Shown here piece after piece: positions 1 through 8,092 of a stretch of 64,000 nt of DNA. Under the pieces are notes generated by a model. It saw only the letters and a program-made list of their open reading frames with translations, searched no databases and was not told where the DNA came from. Each line of letters opens with the position of its first letter. The first letter of the stretch is position 1. The stretch is from Gammaproteobacteria bacterium (GTDB taxonomy: Bacteria > Pseudomonadota > Gammaproteobacteria > Natronospirales > REEB76). A program made the position numbers and the translations under genes. Location of the stretch: the NCBI GenBank assembly GCA_035279405.1, contig DATEHU010000017.1, positions 1 through 64,000 of the forward strand. The letters are read 5' to 3'.

Positions 1-1
1 C

Positions 2-169
2 TACCTGATCCAGGCGCTCACCGAGTACCGCGACGGCCAGCGCCAGAACATCATCATGGCGCCGCAGGCCAAAACCCTGAACAATGCGCAGATACGCGCG
101 CTCGCGGCTTATATCTCACGCCTGCCCACACCCTTGCACACTCTGCCGCGTCCCGATTTCGGACCTTGA
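2..169 (+). CDS. C-terminal end of a class I c-type cytochrome (partial)
   Basis: Only the last 55 codons are in the window; the start and haem CXXCH motif lie upstream. The fragment has the Y-x-x-G-x-R helix, then a Met followed by a short helix ending AAYISRLP. This is the usual tail of cytochrome c4/c553-like proteins, where the Met is the distal haem ligand. It is followed by the cox genes on the same strand, so it is probably a periplasmic electron carrier feeding the oxidase. The family call rests on the tail alone. Confidence 0.6.
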   Translation, partial: YLIQALTEYRDGQRQNIIMAPQAKTLNNAQIRALAAYISRLPTPLHTLPRPDFGP

Positions 170-570
170 AACTTAGTGAAGCAAGAGGCTTCGAGACCGA
201 TCTGCATCGGAACATGAGAGCGGATCCGCACAAAACATTCTGGCAACTGTGCTGTTGCGAGAATGTGAAGACTGGTGCGCGTTTGCGGATGAATTAGCCA
301 AGCCTGCTTATCTATAATATATAGCTACGTTACCAGCGAGCTTTGTTATTTCATTCAGACGCTTATACAGGTTTTCACTTGTTTCGGTATGCGCAACTGC
401 GTGCGGCTCTAGTAAAATAGGACATTGGCGTTGCGGCCATGACAAGCTTGCAGTAGCATGCCGCGCATGTTTTTTCGCCGTTGTACCCCGGCTCGCGGGA
501 GGATGGCGCACAGAGCCTGCAAGCCACGGAGCCAACGTTCCAGCGGGTAGTTGATAAGGCGGTTGCGAGC
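170..570. other. AT-richer intergenic region before the cox operon
   Basis: About 400 bases without a convincing gene. The stretch 300-420 is clearly more AT-rich than its surroundings and contains TATAATATAT near 312 and TAAAAT near 411, both possible -10 elements. No good -35 partner at 17 bp was found for either. It probably carries the promoter of the DUF2244-coxBA operon. Open frames here are short and not protein-like. Confidence 0.4.
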
Positions 571-1062
571 ATGCCGGCAGCCAATCTTGATGGCGCCACG
601 CACCGTATCGTGATTGTCCCGAACTGTTCGATCAGCGCGACGGGACTGTGGTTGTTTTACGCCAGCATCGCGGGTGTGACTCTGGCGCTGGCTTCGTGGT
701 ATGCGCTGCATGGGTTCTGGCCGGTGCTGGCATTTGCGGTGCTGGAAATGCTGGTGCTGGGCCTGTGCCTGCGGGTATGCTGGCGCCACGGACACTACGG
801 CGAAATCATCACCGTGAGCGGCGCGCAGGTGGCCGTGGACAAAGGCGGTGGCCGGCGTCTGGAGCACCGGGAATTCAGCCGTTATTGGGCACATTTGGTG
901 GTGCGCGACTCAGGCGCCAGGCTGCACCCGGCGCGGCTGTATATCCGCTCGCACGGTGAGGAATGCGAGATCGGCCGTTGCCTGACGGAGCAGGAGCGCC
1001 GCAGTCTGGTACGCAGGCTAGCCGAACTCATCGGGCCGGTAGGACAGATCGGCGGCAGTTGA
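571..1062 (+). CDS. DUF2244 family membrane protein
   Basis: 163 aa. After a short N-terminal strand (HRIVIVPNCSIS) there are two adjacent hydrophobic segments at about residues 25-70 and then a soluble beta-rich domain. This matches DUF2244, an uncharacterised inner-membrane family often placed directly before coxB in proteobacteria. I chose the ATG at 571 because it gives the family's usual length of about 160 aa; a TTG at 481 would add 30 residues of low-quality sequence. It ends 40 bases before coxB and probably shares its operon. Its role in oxidase assembly is unproven. Confidence 0.7.
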   Translation: MPAANLDGATHRIVIVPNCSISATGLWLFYASIAGVTLALASWYALHGFWPVLAFAVLEMLVLGLCLRVCWRHGHYGEIITVSGAQVAVDKGGGRRLEHREFSRYWAHLVVRDSGARLHPARLYIRSHGEECEIGRCLTEQERRSLVRRLAELIGPVGQIGGS

Positions 1063-1102
1063 TGGGGTGACGATTTTGGATTCCAGCAGGAGACGCCAAC
1101 GC

Positions 1103-2437
1103 ATGTTTCTAAAGAATCCCAAGCATGTCCTGTGTAGCGCGCTGGCCATTACGCTCGCGGCGCTTTCCGGTTCGGCCCTGGCTATGGACCTGAACATGCC
1201 GGTGGGCGTCACGCCCATGAGTCGTGATGTTTACAACCTGCACATGTACGCCTTCTGGATGTGCGTGGGCATCGGCGTGGTGGTGTTCGGTCTGATGATC
1301 ATTTCCATGATCTGGCACCGCAAGGCCGCCGGCCACAAGGCGGCGCAGTTCCACGAAAACACCCTGCTCGAAGTCATCTGGACCATCATCCCATTTATCA
1401 TCCTCATTGCCTTGGCGATCCCTGCGGCCCGGGTGCTGGTAAAGGAAACCAACACCAGCGATCCCGACCTCACCATCAAAATCGAAGGTTACCAGTGGAA
1501 GTGGCAGTACGATTACCTGCAGCAGGGCTTCAGCTATTTCAGCATGCTGGCCGCGGACAGCAACGCCGCGCACATGCTGGATTCCAAAATCAGTCCCTTC
1601 AGCGTGCCGCATTACCTGCGCGACGTGGATCATCCCATGGTGGTGCCCACCGGCAAGAAAATCCGTCTGCTGATTACCGCCAACGACGTGATTCATTCCT
1701 GGTATGTGCCGGACTTTGCCTTCAAGATGGACGCGATTCCGGGTTTCGTGAACCAGGGCTGGATCAAGATTGACCAGCCCGGGACTTATCGTGGCGGCTG
1801 CACCGAGCTCTGCGGACGCGGCCACGGCTTCATGCCCATCGTGGTGGTGGCGAAAAGCCCGGAGGATTACCAGAAATGGCTGGCTGCGATGCGCGCCAGC
1901 AACGGCGTGTACATCAATCCACAGACGCTGCAACCGGAAAATTACGGCAGCCCGGTGCAGTACGCGCCGCCGCAGCTGAATTTCGTCACGCCGTCCATAG
2001 CGGCGTCTGCGGCGCCCAGCGCAGTCCCGTCCACTCCCGGTCCCGGCGCAGCTGCGGCGCCGGCACCCAGTCCCGCGGCTGCCACAGCCGTGGCCAAGCC
2101 CGCGGCGGCGCCGGAAAAAACCTGGACCATGGCGAGCGCCATGGAGCGCGGCAAGAAGGTGTTTGACGACAACTGCGCCGCCTGTCACATGTCGGACGGC
2201 AAGGGCAATGCAGCCATGGGCGTACCGGCCATCGCCGGCGGCCCGATTCCCAACGGCCCGCTCGCGGCCCACATCGCGCTGGTCCTGCATGGCAAGGGCA
2301 TCATGCCGGCCTGGGGCAATGTACTGAGCGACTCCGATCTGGCCGCGGTGATTACTTTCGAACGCAATTCCTTCGGCAATCACGGTGGTGGCCTGGTGCA
2401 GCCGGCCGACATCGCCCGAGCCAAGACAGCCCACTGA
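1103..2437 (+). CDS. coxB: Cytochrome c oxidase subunit II with fused haem-c domain
   Basis: 444 aa. Accepts electrons from cytochrome c through the CuA centre and passes them to subunit I. A signal peptide (about 1-27) is followed by two membrane helices (about 50-71 and 94-113) and a periplasmic cupredoxin domain. The CuA ligand cluster is CTELCGRGHGFM at about 233-244, with the upstream His in VIHSW near 197. A Pro/Ala-rich linker (about 300-340) leads to a cytochrome c domain with CAACH at about 358-362 and a distal Met in GIMPAWG. The ATG at 1103 follows AGGAG by 10 bases; a GTG at 1067 would add 12 residues before the signal peptide. The fused haem makes this a caa3-like subunit II. coxA follows. 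Confidence 0.95.
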   Translation: MFLKNPKHVLCSALAITLAALSGSALAMDLNMPVGVTPMSRDVYNLHMYAFWMCVGIGVVVFGLMIISMIWHRKAAGHKAAQFHENTLLEVIWTIIPFIILIALAIPAARVLVKETNTSDPDLTIKIEGYQWKWQYDYLQQGFSYFSMLAADSNAAHMLDSKISPFSVPHYLRDVDHPMVVPTGKKIRLLITANDVIHSWYVPDFAFKMDAIPGFVNQGWIKIDQPGTYRGGCTELCGRGHGFMPIVVVAKSPEDYQKWLAAMRASNGVYINPQTLQPENYGSPVQYAPPQLNFVTPSIAASAAPSAVPSTPGPGAAAAPAPSPAAATAVAKPAAAPEKTWTMASAMERGKKVFDDNCAACHMSDGKGNAAMGVPAIAGGPIPNGPLAAHIALVLHGKGIMPAWGNVLSDSDLAAVITFERNSFGNHGGGLVQPADIARAKTAH

Positions 2438-2459
2438 ATGCAATGTTGAGGTGCACACG

Positions 2460-4064
2460 ATGAACACGGTCGCGGTCGTCCACGAATACCATGCCGGGCA
2501 TCCGAGCGGTATCTGGCGTTGGATCACCACCACGAATCACAAGGACATCGGCACGCTCTACCTGTGCTTCAGTCTGCTGATGTTCTTCGTGGGCGGCAGC
2601 TTCGCTATGCTCATCCGTGCGGAGCTCTGGACTCCGGGCATGCAGCTCATGGATCCGGAGTTCTTCAACGAGATGACCGCGCTGCACGGCCTGGTGATGA
2701 TCTTCGGTGCCATCATGCCGGCGTTCGTGGGCCTGGCCAACTGGATGATTCCCATGATGGTGGGCGCGCCCGACATGGCGCTGCCGCGCATGAACAACTG
2801 GAGCTTCTGGATACTGCCGTTCGCCTTCATCCTGTTGCTGTCCACGCTGTTCATGCCGGGCGGCGCGGCCGGCGCCGGCTGGACCATGTATCCGCCGCTG
2901 TTCCTGCAGTCCGGCGTGGCCATGCCGTTCCAGGTGTTCGCCATTCACCTCATGGGCATTTCCTCGGTGATGGGCGGCATCAACATCATCGCCACCATCC
3001 TGAATCTGCGCGCCCCCGGCATGTCGCTCATGAAGATGCCGATGTTCGTGTGGAGCTGGCTGATCACGGCCTATCTATTGATTGCGGTGATGCCGGTGCT
3101 GGCGGGTGCCGTGACCATGATGCTCATGGACAAGTACTTTGGCACCAGCTTCTTCAACGCCGCGGGCGGCGGCGATCCGGTGCTCTATCAGCACGTGTTC
3201 TGGTTCTTCGGGCACCCTGAGGTGTACATCATGATTTTGCCGGCCTTCGGCATCATCTCCGAGATCATCTCCACGTTCTCGCGCAAGCCGCTGTTCGGTT
3301 ACTCCTCGATGGTATTCGCCATCGCCTCGATCGCGTTCCTGTCGTTCATCGTGTGGGCCCACCACATGTTTACCGTGGGCATGCCGCTCGCGGCCGACCT
3401 GTTTTTCATGTTCAGCACCATGCTGATCGCGGTGCCGACGGGCGTGAAGGTGTTCAACTGGATAGCCACCATGTGGCGTGGCGCGCTCTCGTTTGAAACG
3501 CCCATGTTGTTTGCCATAGCGTTCGTGTTCCTGTTCACCATCGGCGGGTTCTCCGGCGTGATGCTGGCGCTGGTGCCGGCCGACTGGCAATACCACCAGA
3601 CCTATTTCGTGGTGGCGCACTTCCACTACGTGCTGGTCACGGGTTCGGCCTTCGCCATCATGGGCGCGGTGTACTACTGGCTGCCCAAGTGGACCGGCCA
3701 CATGTACAACGAGACGCTTGCCAAATGGCATTTCTGGTTGAGCGTGATCTCGGTGAACGTGCTGTACTTCCCCATGCACTTCCTGGGTCTCGCAGGCATG
3801 CCGCGGCGCATTCCCGACTATCCGGTGCAGTTCACGGATCTCAACCAGATTGTTTCAGTAGGTGGTTTCCTGTTCGGCGCCTCACAACTGTTGTTTGTGG
3901 CCTGCATCATCCTGTGCGTGCGCGGCGGCAAGAAGGCCGAAGCGCGCGCCTGGGACGGCGCACACGGCCTCGAATGGACGCTGCCTTCGCCGGCGCCGTA
4001 CCACAGCTTCGCCGAGCCGCCGGCGCCTAACCTCATCTGGACGCATCCCTACCAGGCGAACTGA
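2460..4064 (+). CDS. coxA: Cytochrome c oxidase subunit I
   Basis: 534 aa haem-copper oxidase catalytic subunit of the inner membrane, about 12 helices, reducing O2 to water while pumping protons. The CuB and cross-linked Tyr motif HPEVY is at about 251-255, the WAHHMFTVG segment carries further CuB histidines, and the FVVAHFHYVL helix carries haem ligands. The start at 2460 follows GAGGTG and lies 22 bases after coxB. The frame could be extended back to 2385 inside coxB, but the added residues are not family-like. Length and motifs fit type A heme-copper oxidases. Confidence 0.97.
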   Translation: MNTVAVVHEYHAGHPSGIWRWITTTNHKDIGTLYLCFSLLMFFVGGSFAMLIRAELWTPGMQLMDPEFFNEMTALHGLVMIFGAIMPAFVGLANWMIPMMVGAPDMALPRMNNWSFWILPFAFILLLSTLFMPGGAAGAGWTMYPPLFLQSGVAMPFQVFAIHLMGISSVMGGINIIATILNLRAPGMSLMKMPMFVWSWLITAYLLIAVMPVLAGAVTMMLMDKYFGTSFFNAAGGGDPVLYQHVFWFFGHPEVYIMILPAFGIISEIISTFSRKPLFGYSSMVFAIASIAFLSFIVWAHHMFTVGMPLAADLFFMFSTMLIAVPTGVKVFNWIATMWRGALSFETPMLFAIAFVFLFTIGGFSGVMLALVPADWQYHQTYFVVAHFHYVLVTGSAFAIMGAVYYWLPKWTGHMYNETLAKWHFWLSVISVNVLYFPMHFLGLAGMPRRIPDYPVQFTDLNQIVSVGGFLFGASQLLFVACIILCVRGGKKAEARAWDGAHGLEWTLPSPAPYHSFAEPPAPNLIWTHPYQAN

Positions 4065-4091
4065 GGAACGAGCGTCGTACCGCCAGCCGCC

Positions 4092-4226
4092 GTGGGTGCA
4101 CCTGAACCAACACCGCCGGAAGCGCGCCGGCAACGCGCCGCGATGCGCACCGCGATCATCGTAGCCCTGGTGGCCATTGGATTCTACGTGGGGTTCTTCC
4201 TGTTCATGCACTACGCGCACCGATGA
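4092..4226 (+). CDS. Small single-helix cytochrome oxidase assembly protein
   Basis: 44 aa from a GTG start at 4092, or 27 aa from the ATG at 4143. A Pro/Glu/Arg-rich N-terminus (TPPEARRQRAA) precedes one membrane helix, IIVALVAIGFYVGFFLF. Very small one-helix proteins with a basic N-terminus sit between coxA and ctaG in many proteobacterial cox operons and are named cytochrome oxidase small assembly proteins. The stop overlaps the ATG of the ctaG remnant as ATGA. The identification rests on position and topology. The frame begins right after the coxA stop, so translational coupling is likely. Confidence 0.6.
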   Translation: MGAPEPTPPEARRQRAAMRTAIIVALVAIGFYVGFFLFMHYAHR

Positions 4227-4282
4227 ATACACCGCAGCCACGCCGCGTCAAACATCGCAAGCTCGCGGCCGGCCTGTTGTAG
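4223..4282 (+). pseudogene. ctaG: Truncated ctaG (cox11) remnant
   Basis: An ATG overlapping the previous stop opens MNTPQPRRVKHRKLAAGLL and then hits TAG at 4280-4282. A short basic N-terminus running into a hydrophobic stretch, at this exact place between coxA and coxC, is how CtaG begins. CtaG inserts copper into the CuB site and is normally about 180-200 aa. A +1 shift just before the stop would continue as VATVA, but only about 115 bases remain before coxC, so the periplasmic copper-binding domain is absent, not merely frame-shifted. Either the gene is decayed or the assembly lost about 450 bases here. Confidence 0.55.
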
Positions 4283-4397
4283 CGACCGTGGCTACACGTA
4301 TTACAACGTCAGCGGCGGCGGCACGCCGGCGGAACCCAGCGATTGATCTGGAGCTTGCAAGCATCATGACCTCAACCCGAGATTACCGGAGATAACC

Positions 4398-5273
4398 ATG
4401 TCAGCAGAGGCACACGCCGGCAGTCACTATTACCTTCCGCACCCCAGTCATTGGCCGATCCTGGGCTCGGTGGGCCTGTTCACCACCGCGGTGGGCGGGG
4501 CCCTGTGGCTGGAAGACATGGGGTTCGGAAAATACGTGCTGCTGCTCGGGCTCATCCTCATCTGCGTGATGATGTTCGGCTGGTTTGGCACCGTGGTCCG
4601 CGAGAGCCTGAGCGGCAGTTACAACGCGCAGGTGGACCGCTCGTTCCGCTGGGGCATGAGCTTTTTCATTTTCTCCGAAGTCATGTTCTTCGGCGCGTTT
4701 TTCGGCGCGCTGTTCTTCGCGCGTGTGTTTGTGGAGAACTGGCTGGCAGGCGGCAGCAACAGTCTGTTCACCAACCTCATCATCTGGAAAGGTTACGAGC
4801 CGGTGTGGCCGAGCAACGGCCCCGGCAACCTGGGCGGCAGTTTCGAGGGCATGACCGCGACCGGCCTGGCGGCCATCAACACGCTCATCCTGCTCTCCAG
4901 CGGCCTGACCGTGACCATCGCGCACTGGGGCCTGAAGGAAGGCAACCGCAAGAAGCTCTGCTGGTTCCTGCTGTTCACTATTATTCTGGGCTTCACCTTC
5001 GTCGCCCTGCAGGGCCACGAGTTCCTCGAAGCCTGGTACAAGCAGCACCTGACGCTCGGCACCGGAATCTACGGCTCGACGTTCTTCATGCTCACCGGCT
5101 TTCACGGCCTGCATGTGACCATCGGCGCCATCATGTTGACGGTGATTCTGATCCGCTCCTTGCGCGGTCACTTCACCCCGCAACACCACTTTGCGTTCGA
5201 GGCGGTGTCCTGGTACTGGCACTTCGTGGACGTGGTGTGGCTCGGCCTGTTCATTTTCGTGTACTGGCTCTGA
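4398..5273 (+). CDS. coxC: Cytochrome c oxidase subunit III
   Basis: 291 aa inner-membrane subunit with seven predicted helices and no redox centre; it stabilises subunit I and the proton-uptake path. Family features visible are the N-terminal HYYLPHPSHWPI segment, the SEVMFFGAFF helix and the C-terminal VSWYWHFVDVVWLGLF. A GGAG eight bases upstream supports the ATG. It closes the plus-strand coxBAC group and is followed by a strong hairpin terminator. Length is normal. Confidence 0.97.
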   Translation: MSAEAHAGSHYYLPHPSHWPILGSVGLFTTAVGGALWLEDMGFGKYVLLLGLILICVMMFGWFGTVVRESLSGSYNAQVDRSFRWGMSFFIFSEVMFFGAFFGALFFARVFVENWLAGGSNSLFTNLIIWKGYEPVWPSNGPGNLGGSFEGMTATGLAAINTLILLSSGLTVTIAHWGLKEGNRKKLCWFLLFTIILGFTFVALQGHEFLEAWYKQHLTLGTGIYGSTFFMLTGFHGLHVTIGAIMLTVILIRSLRGHFTPQHHFAFEAVSWYWHFVDVVWLGLFIFVYWL

Positions 5274-5297
5274 GACCGGTACGCGCGGCATTCAGGA

Positions 5298-5329
5298 GAA
5301 GCGCCGTGCCCGCGGCGCTTCCGGTTTTT
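5298..5329 (+). terminator. Rho-independent terminator after coxC
   Basis: A perfect 9-bp stem (GAAGCGCCG paired with CGGCGCTTC) with a six-base loop is followed within four bases by five T. It lies 25 bases past the coxC stop and before the convergent DUF2909 gene. Confidence 0.85.
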
Positions 5330-5349
5330 CATCCCGGCACGCGCGGCAT

Positions 5350-5577
5350 TCAGCGGTGCGGAGGCAGCAGGCCGTGGGGATGCAGCCAGCCGCTCCAGTA
5401 GCCGATCATGAGCACCGCGAACAGCAGCAGCGAGATGGCGATGCGCACGGTGAGCGCCTTGACGGCGCGCGTGGACTGCCCGCGGTCGTGCAGCATGTAG
5501 TACATGCCGGAGAACAGGCTTACCACGATGATCAGCAGGATCACCAGAATGACGATGTCGGGAGGCGTGATGGTCAT
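5350..5577 (-). CDS. DUF2909 family twin transmembrane protein
   Basis: 75 aa with two membrane helices (about residues 7-24 and 47-64) joined by a short basic loop (HDRGQSTRAVKALTVR). DUF2909 twin-helix proteins are a recurrent minus-strand gene between coxC and SURF1 in gamma- and betaproteobacteria. The ATG at 5577 gives the family length; upstream codons are not hydrophobic. The function is unknown; conserved position suggests a link to oxidase biogenesis. Confidence 0.75.
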   Translation of the reverse strand: MTITPPDIVILVILLIIVVSLFSGMYYMLHDRGQSTRAVKALTVRIAISLLLFAVLMIGYWSGWLHPHGLLPPHR

Positions 5578-5648
5578 GGCGCTCGCGGTCGGCAGTACGC
5601 TGTGAGTGCGGGATGTGCGGCCTGCTTGCCGAAAGTTAGCACGCGTGC

Positions 5649-6395
5649 ATGCGCATAGGCAAATGGCAATTCCGCCCGACGCTGTGGCCGACGGTGGCGA
5701 CCTTGATCCTGCTGCCGGTGTTGATTGCACTCGGCATCTGGCAGCTGCAGCGCGCCGATTACAAGCGCCTGTTGCTGGCCGAGTATCACCGTGCCACGAG
5801 CCTGCCGCCGGTGTCGCTCAATACAGCGCTGGCCGACGGGAGTCTCGCCGGCTTGCCGCGTTACCGGCACGTGCGGGCGCAAGGCCATTACGACGGCAGC
5901 CGCCAGATCCTGCTGGACGACATGCAGCAGGGCGGCCGGGTCGGGTACGAGGTGGTGACGCCGCTGGTGCTGCAGCCGGGCGACCAGATGGTTTTGGTGG
6001 ATCGCGGTTTCATCGCCCGGGCGCCGGGTGTGCAGGCGCTGCCGGACGTGCGCGTGTCCGAGGGCACACGCAACGTCGAGGGCATACTCGGAATCCTGCC
6101 GGTACCGGGCCTGCGCCTCGGCAAAGTTCGGGTGCCCCAGGGCTGGCCGAAGCTCATGCTCTTTCCGAGTCATCCGACGCTCGCGCAGCTGTACGGCGCG
6201 CAATTGCTGCAGCCGGTGCTGCTGCTGGATGCGGCGCAGCCCGACGGTTTCGTGCGCGATTGGCGTCCCAACATCGGCTTTCCACCGGTGCGCCATGATG
6301 CCTATGCGCTGCAATGGTTCGCGCTGGCCCTGGCGCTGGTAATTATCTGGATCGTGGTGAACAGCAGGCGCAGCACGCATGACGCAAACCGTTGA
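5649..6395 (+). CDS. SURF1 family cytochrome oxidase assembly protein
   Basis: 248 aa. SURF1/Shy1 helps haem a insertion into subunit I. The topology is typical: an N-terminal helix (about 12-30, including the conserved GIWQLQR), a periplasmic domain of about 180 residues and a C-terminal helix (about 222-240). The conserved Pro-Gly and Asp-Arg-Gly features appear as LQPGDQMVLVDRGFI. The next gene starts inside its 3' end with a 17-base overlap, so the two are probably coupled. Confidence 0.9.
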   Translation: MRIGKWQFRPTLWPTVATLILLPVLIALGIWQLQRADYKRLLLAEYHRATSLPPVSLNTALADGSLAGLPRYRHVRAQGHYDGSRQILLDDMQQGGRVGYEVVTPLVLQPGDQMVLVDRGFIARAPGVQALPDVRVSEGTRNVEGILGILPVPGLRLGKVRVPQGWPKLMLFPSHPTLAQLYGAQLLQPVLLLDAAQPDGFVRDWRPNIGFPPVRHDAYALQWFALALALVIIWIVVNSRRSTHDANR

Positions 6396-7014
6396 ACCCT
6401 TGCCGCCGTCGCAACCGCGCCACAAGTCGCCGTGGTTGCTGATCGGGATTCTGGCGGCGGTATTCGTGCTGCCGGTGGTCGCCGCCTGGTTGTTGTATCT
6501 CAATATCAACCGTGTGAACTTCGGCACCACGCAGCACGGCGAATTCGTCACGCCCGCGCACCTGCTGCACCCGGTCGCGCTGCCATTGCCGCTCGCCGGC
6601 GGCACGCTCGCGCCGGATTACTTCCTAAAGCGGTATACGCTCGTGTACCTGGGCGCGGCCGACTGCAACCCCGACTGCGAGGCTGCGCTGCTCCTCACGC
6701 GCCAGACGCGCCTTGCGCTCGGGCGCAGAATCGAATCCGCGCAGCGCTTGTACCTGGTGCTGGGTGCGCCGGCAAATCCGGCCAAGCTGTCGCGCGAGCA
6801 GCCGGACCTTACGGTCGCGGACGTGTCCGGTTCCGCGGGCCAGGAATTCATCCGTCAATTCAGCGCCGACGGCCACTCCACGCCGGACATTGGCAAGTAC
6901 ATTTATCTTGTGGATCCGCGCGGTTACTACGTGCTGCGCTACCCGATCCAGGGCCCGCCGGAAGGACTGCTGAAGGATCTGCAGCATCTGCTCGGCCAGG
7001 GCGGGGGTCTGTGA
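6379..7014 (+). CDS. SCO/SenC-like thioredoxin-fold protein, oxidase assembly
   Basis: 211 aa with one N-terminal membrane helix (about 20-42) and a periplasmic domain. The segment YTLVYLGAADCNPDCEAAL places a C-x3-C pair after a beta strand, as in SCO copper chaperones, and the later IYLVDPRGYYVLRYP matches the thioredoxin-like fold. A comparable protein between SURF1 and ctaA is standard in xanthomonad cox clusters. It may deliver copper to CuA or act as a thiol reductase. Divergence from canonical SCO1 leaves the exact role open. Confidence 0.7.
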   Translation: MTQTVEPLPPSQPRHKSPWLLIGILAAVFVLPVVAAWLLYLNINRVNFGTTQHGEFVTPAHLLHPVALPLPLAGGTLAPDYFLKRYTLVYLGAADCNPDCEAALLLTRQTRLALGRRIESAQRLYLVLGAPANPAKLSREQPDLTVADVSGSAGQEFIRQFSADGHSTPDIGKYIYLVDPRGYYVLRYPIQGPPEGLLKDLQHLLGQGGGL

Positions 7015-7015
7015 G

Positions 7016-8092
7016 GTGACGCCGCGCTGGTATCTGTCGCTTGCGGTGTTGGCAATGGTACTCGCGCTCGGCGTGATCGTGCTGGGCGCCTATGTGCGTT
7101 TGTCGCAGGCCGGGCTGGGCTGTCCGGACTGGCCCGGTTGCTACGGCCACATCACGGTGCCGCACACGCAGCAGGCGGTGGCCCGGGCGGACGCGCGTTA
7201 CGCGGCGCGCCCGGTGCAGGCCGCACGCGCCTGGAAGGAAATGATCCACCGCTATTTTGCCGGCAGCCTCGCGGTGCTGATTCTGGTGCTGGCCGTGACC
7301 GCATGGTGGATGAGAATCGTTTACAGAATAAAAAATCCGTCTCCCTCCGGGAGAGGGGAGGGCGAAAGGGCTCAACCGGTGGTCTTGCCTTCACTCGCGT
7401 TGCTTACGGTGATCTTTCAGGCGCTGCTCGGCATGTGGACCGTGACTTTGCTGTTGTTCCCGCCGGTTGTCATGGGCCATCTGCTCGGCGGTTATCTCAC
7501 GCTGGCGCTGCTTATTCTGCTCGCTCTGCAGGCTGGCGGCTGGTGGCGCGCGGCGGATGGCGCCGGTACAGCACTGCGCTGGCTGGCGGCCGCGACGCTC
7601 GTCGTGCTGGTGTTGCAGGTGGCCCTGGGCGGCTGGACCAGCAGCAACTACGCGGGCATCGCGTGCCCGGATTTCCCCACCTGCCAGAGCCAATGGTGGC
7701 CGCCGATGGATTTCCGTGACGCCTTTGCCTGGCACGGCCTGGGGCCGGATTATCAGGGCGGGATCCTCAACGATCCGGCGCGTATGGCGATTCACGTGAC
7801 GCACCGGCTGGGCGCGCTGCTCACGTTCATCCTGGTGATCGTGAGCGGATTGTTTTTTATCTTCAGAAGCGGGCGACCCGCGTTAAAATGGTTGGGCGGA
7901 CTCGCCATGTTCCTGGTGATTTGCCAAGTGCTGATCGGCGTCAGCATGGTGCACTTCGCGCTGCCTCTGGCGCTTACCGACGCGCACACCGGAGTCGCCG
8001 CGCTACTCCTCGCAACCGTGGTCGCGTGGAATTGGGCCCTGTGGACGAGGCCGGCGGCTCCGACGGGTTTACCGTTCGCAGCATTGAAATGA
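7016..8092 (+). CDS. ctaA: Haem A synthase (COX15/CtaA family)
   Basis: 358 aa, about eight membrane helices; oxidises the C8 methyl of haem O to the formyl of haem A. Type-2 CtaA features are visible: [21 protein letters not shown] near the N-terminus, a conserved His in [11 protein letters not shown], a second half repeating the pattern with ACPDFPTCQ, and HVTHRLGA and DAHTG histidines. The GTG start is one base after the preceding stop. The loop after helix 2 contains the in-frame insertion [11 protein letters not shown], read from a palindromic repeat. The stop overlaps the ctaB start as ATGA. Confidence 0.93.
   Translation: MTPRWYLSLAVLAMVLALGVIVLGAYVRLSQAGLGCPDWPGCYGHITVPHTQQAVARADARYAARPVQAARAWKEMIHRYFAGSLAVLILVLAVTAWWMRIVYRIKNPSPSGRGEGERAQPVVLPSLALLTVIFQALLGMWTVTLLLFPPVVMGHLLGGYLTLALLILLALQAGGWWRAADGAGTALRWLAAATLVVLVLQVALGGWTSSNYAGIACPDFPTCQSQWWPPMDFRDAFAWHGLGPDYQGGILNDPARMAIHVTHRLGALLTFILVIVSGLFFIFRSGRPALKWLGGLAMFLVICQVLIGVSMVHFALPLALTDAHTGVAALLLATVVAWNWALWTRPAAPTGLPFAALK
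7331..7372 (+). repeat. Palindromic CTCCC/GGGAG repeat read in frame inside ctaA
   Basis: The core CTCCCTCCGGGAG at 7341-7353 followed by AGGGGAGGGCGA matches the style of the intergenic palindromes near 21724 and 23354. Here it sits in coding sequence and encodes a Ser/Gly/Arg-rich loop between two membrane helices. Confidence 0.55.

Noticed and set aside
1109-2533. 474-codon minus-strand frame opposite coxB
   Set aside because: It mirrors a well-conserved coxB; His/Arg-rich shadow composition, no family resemblance.
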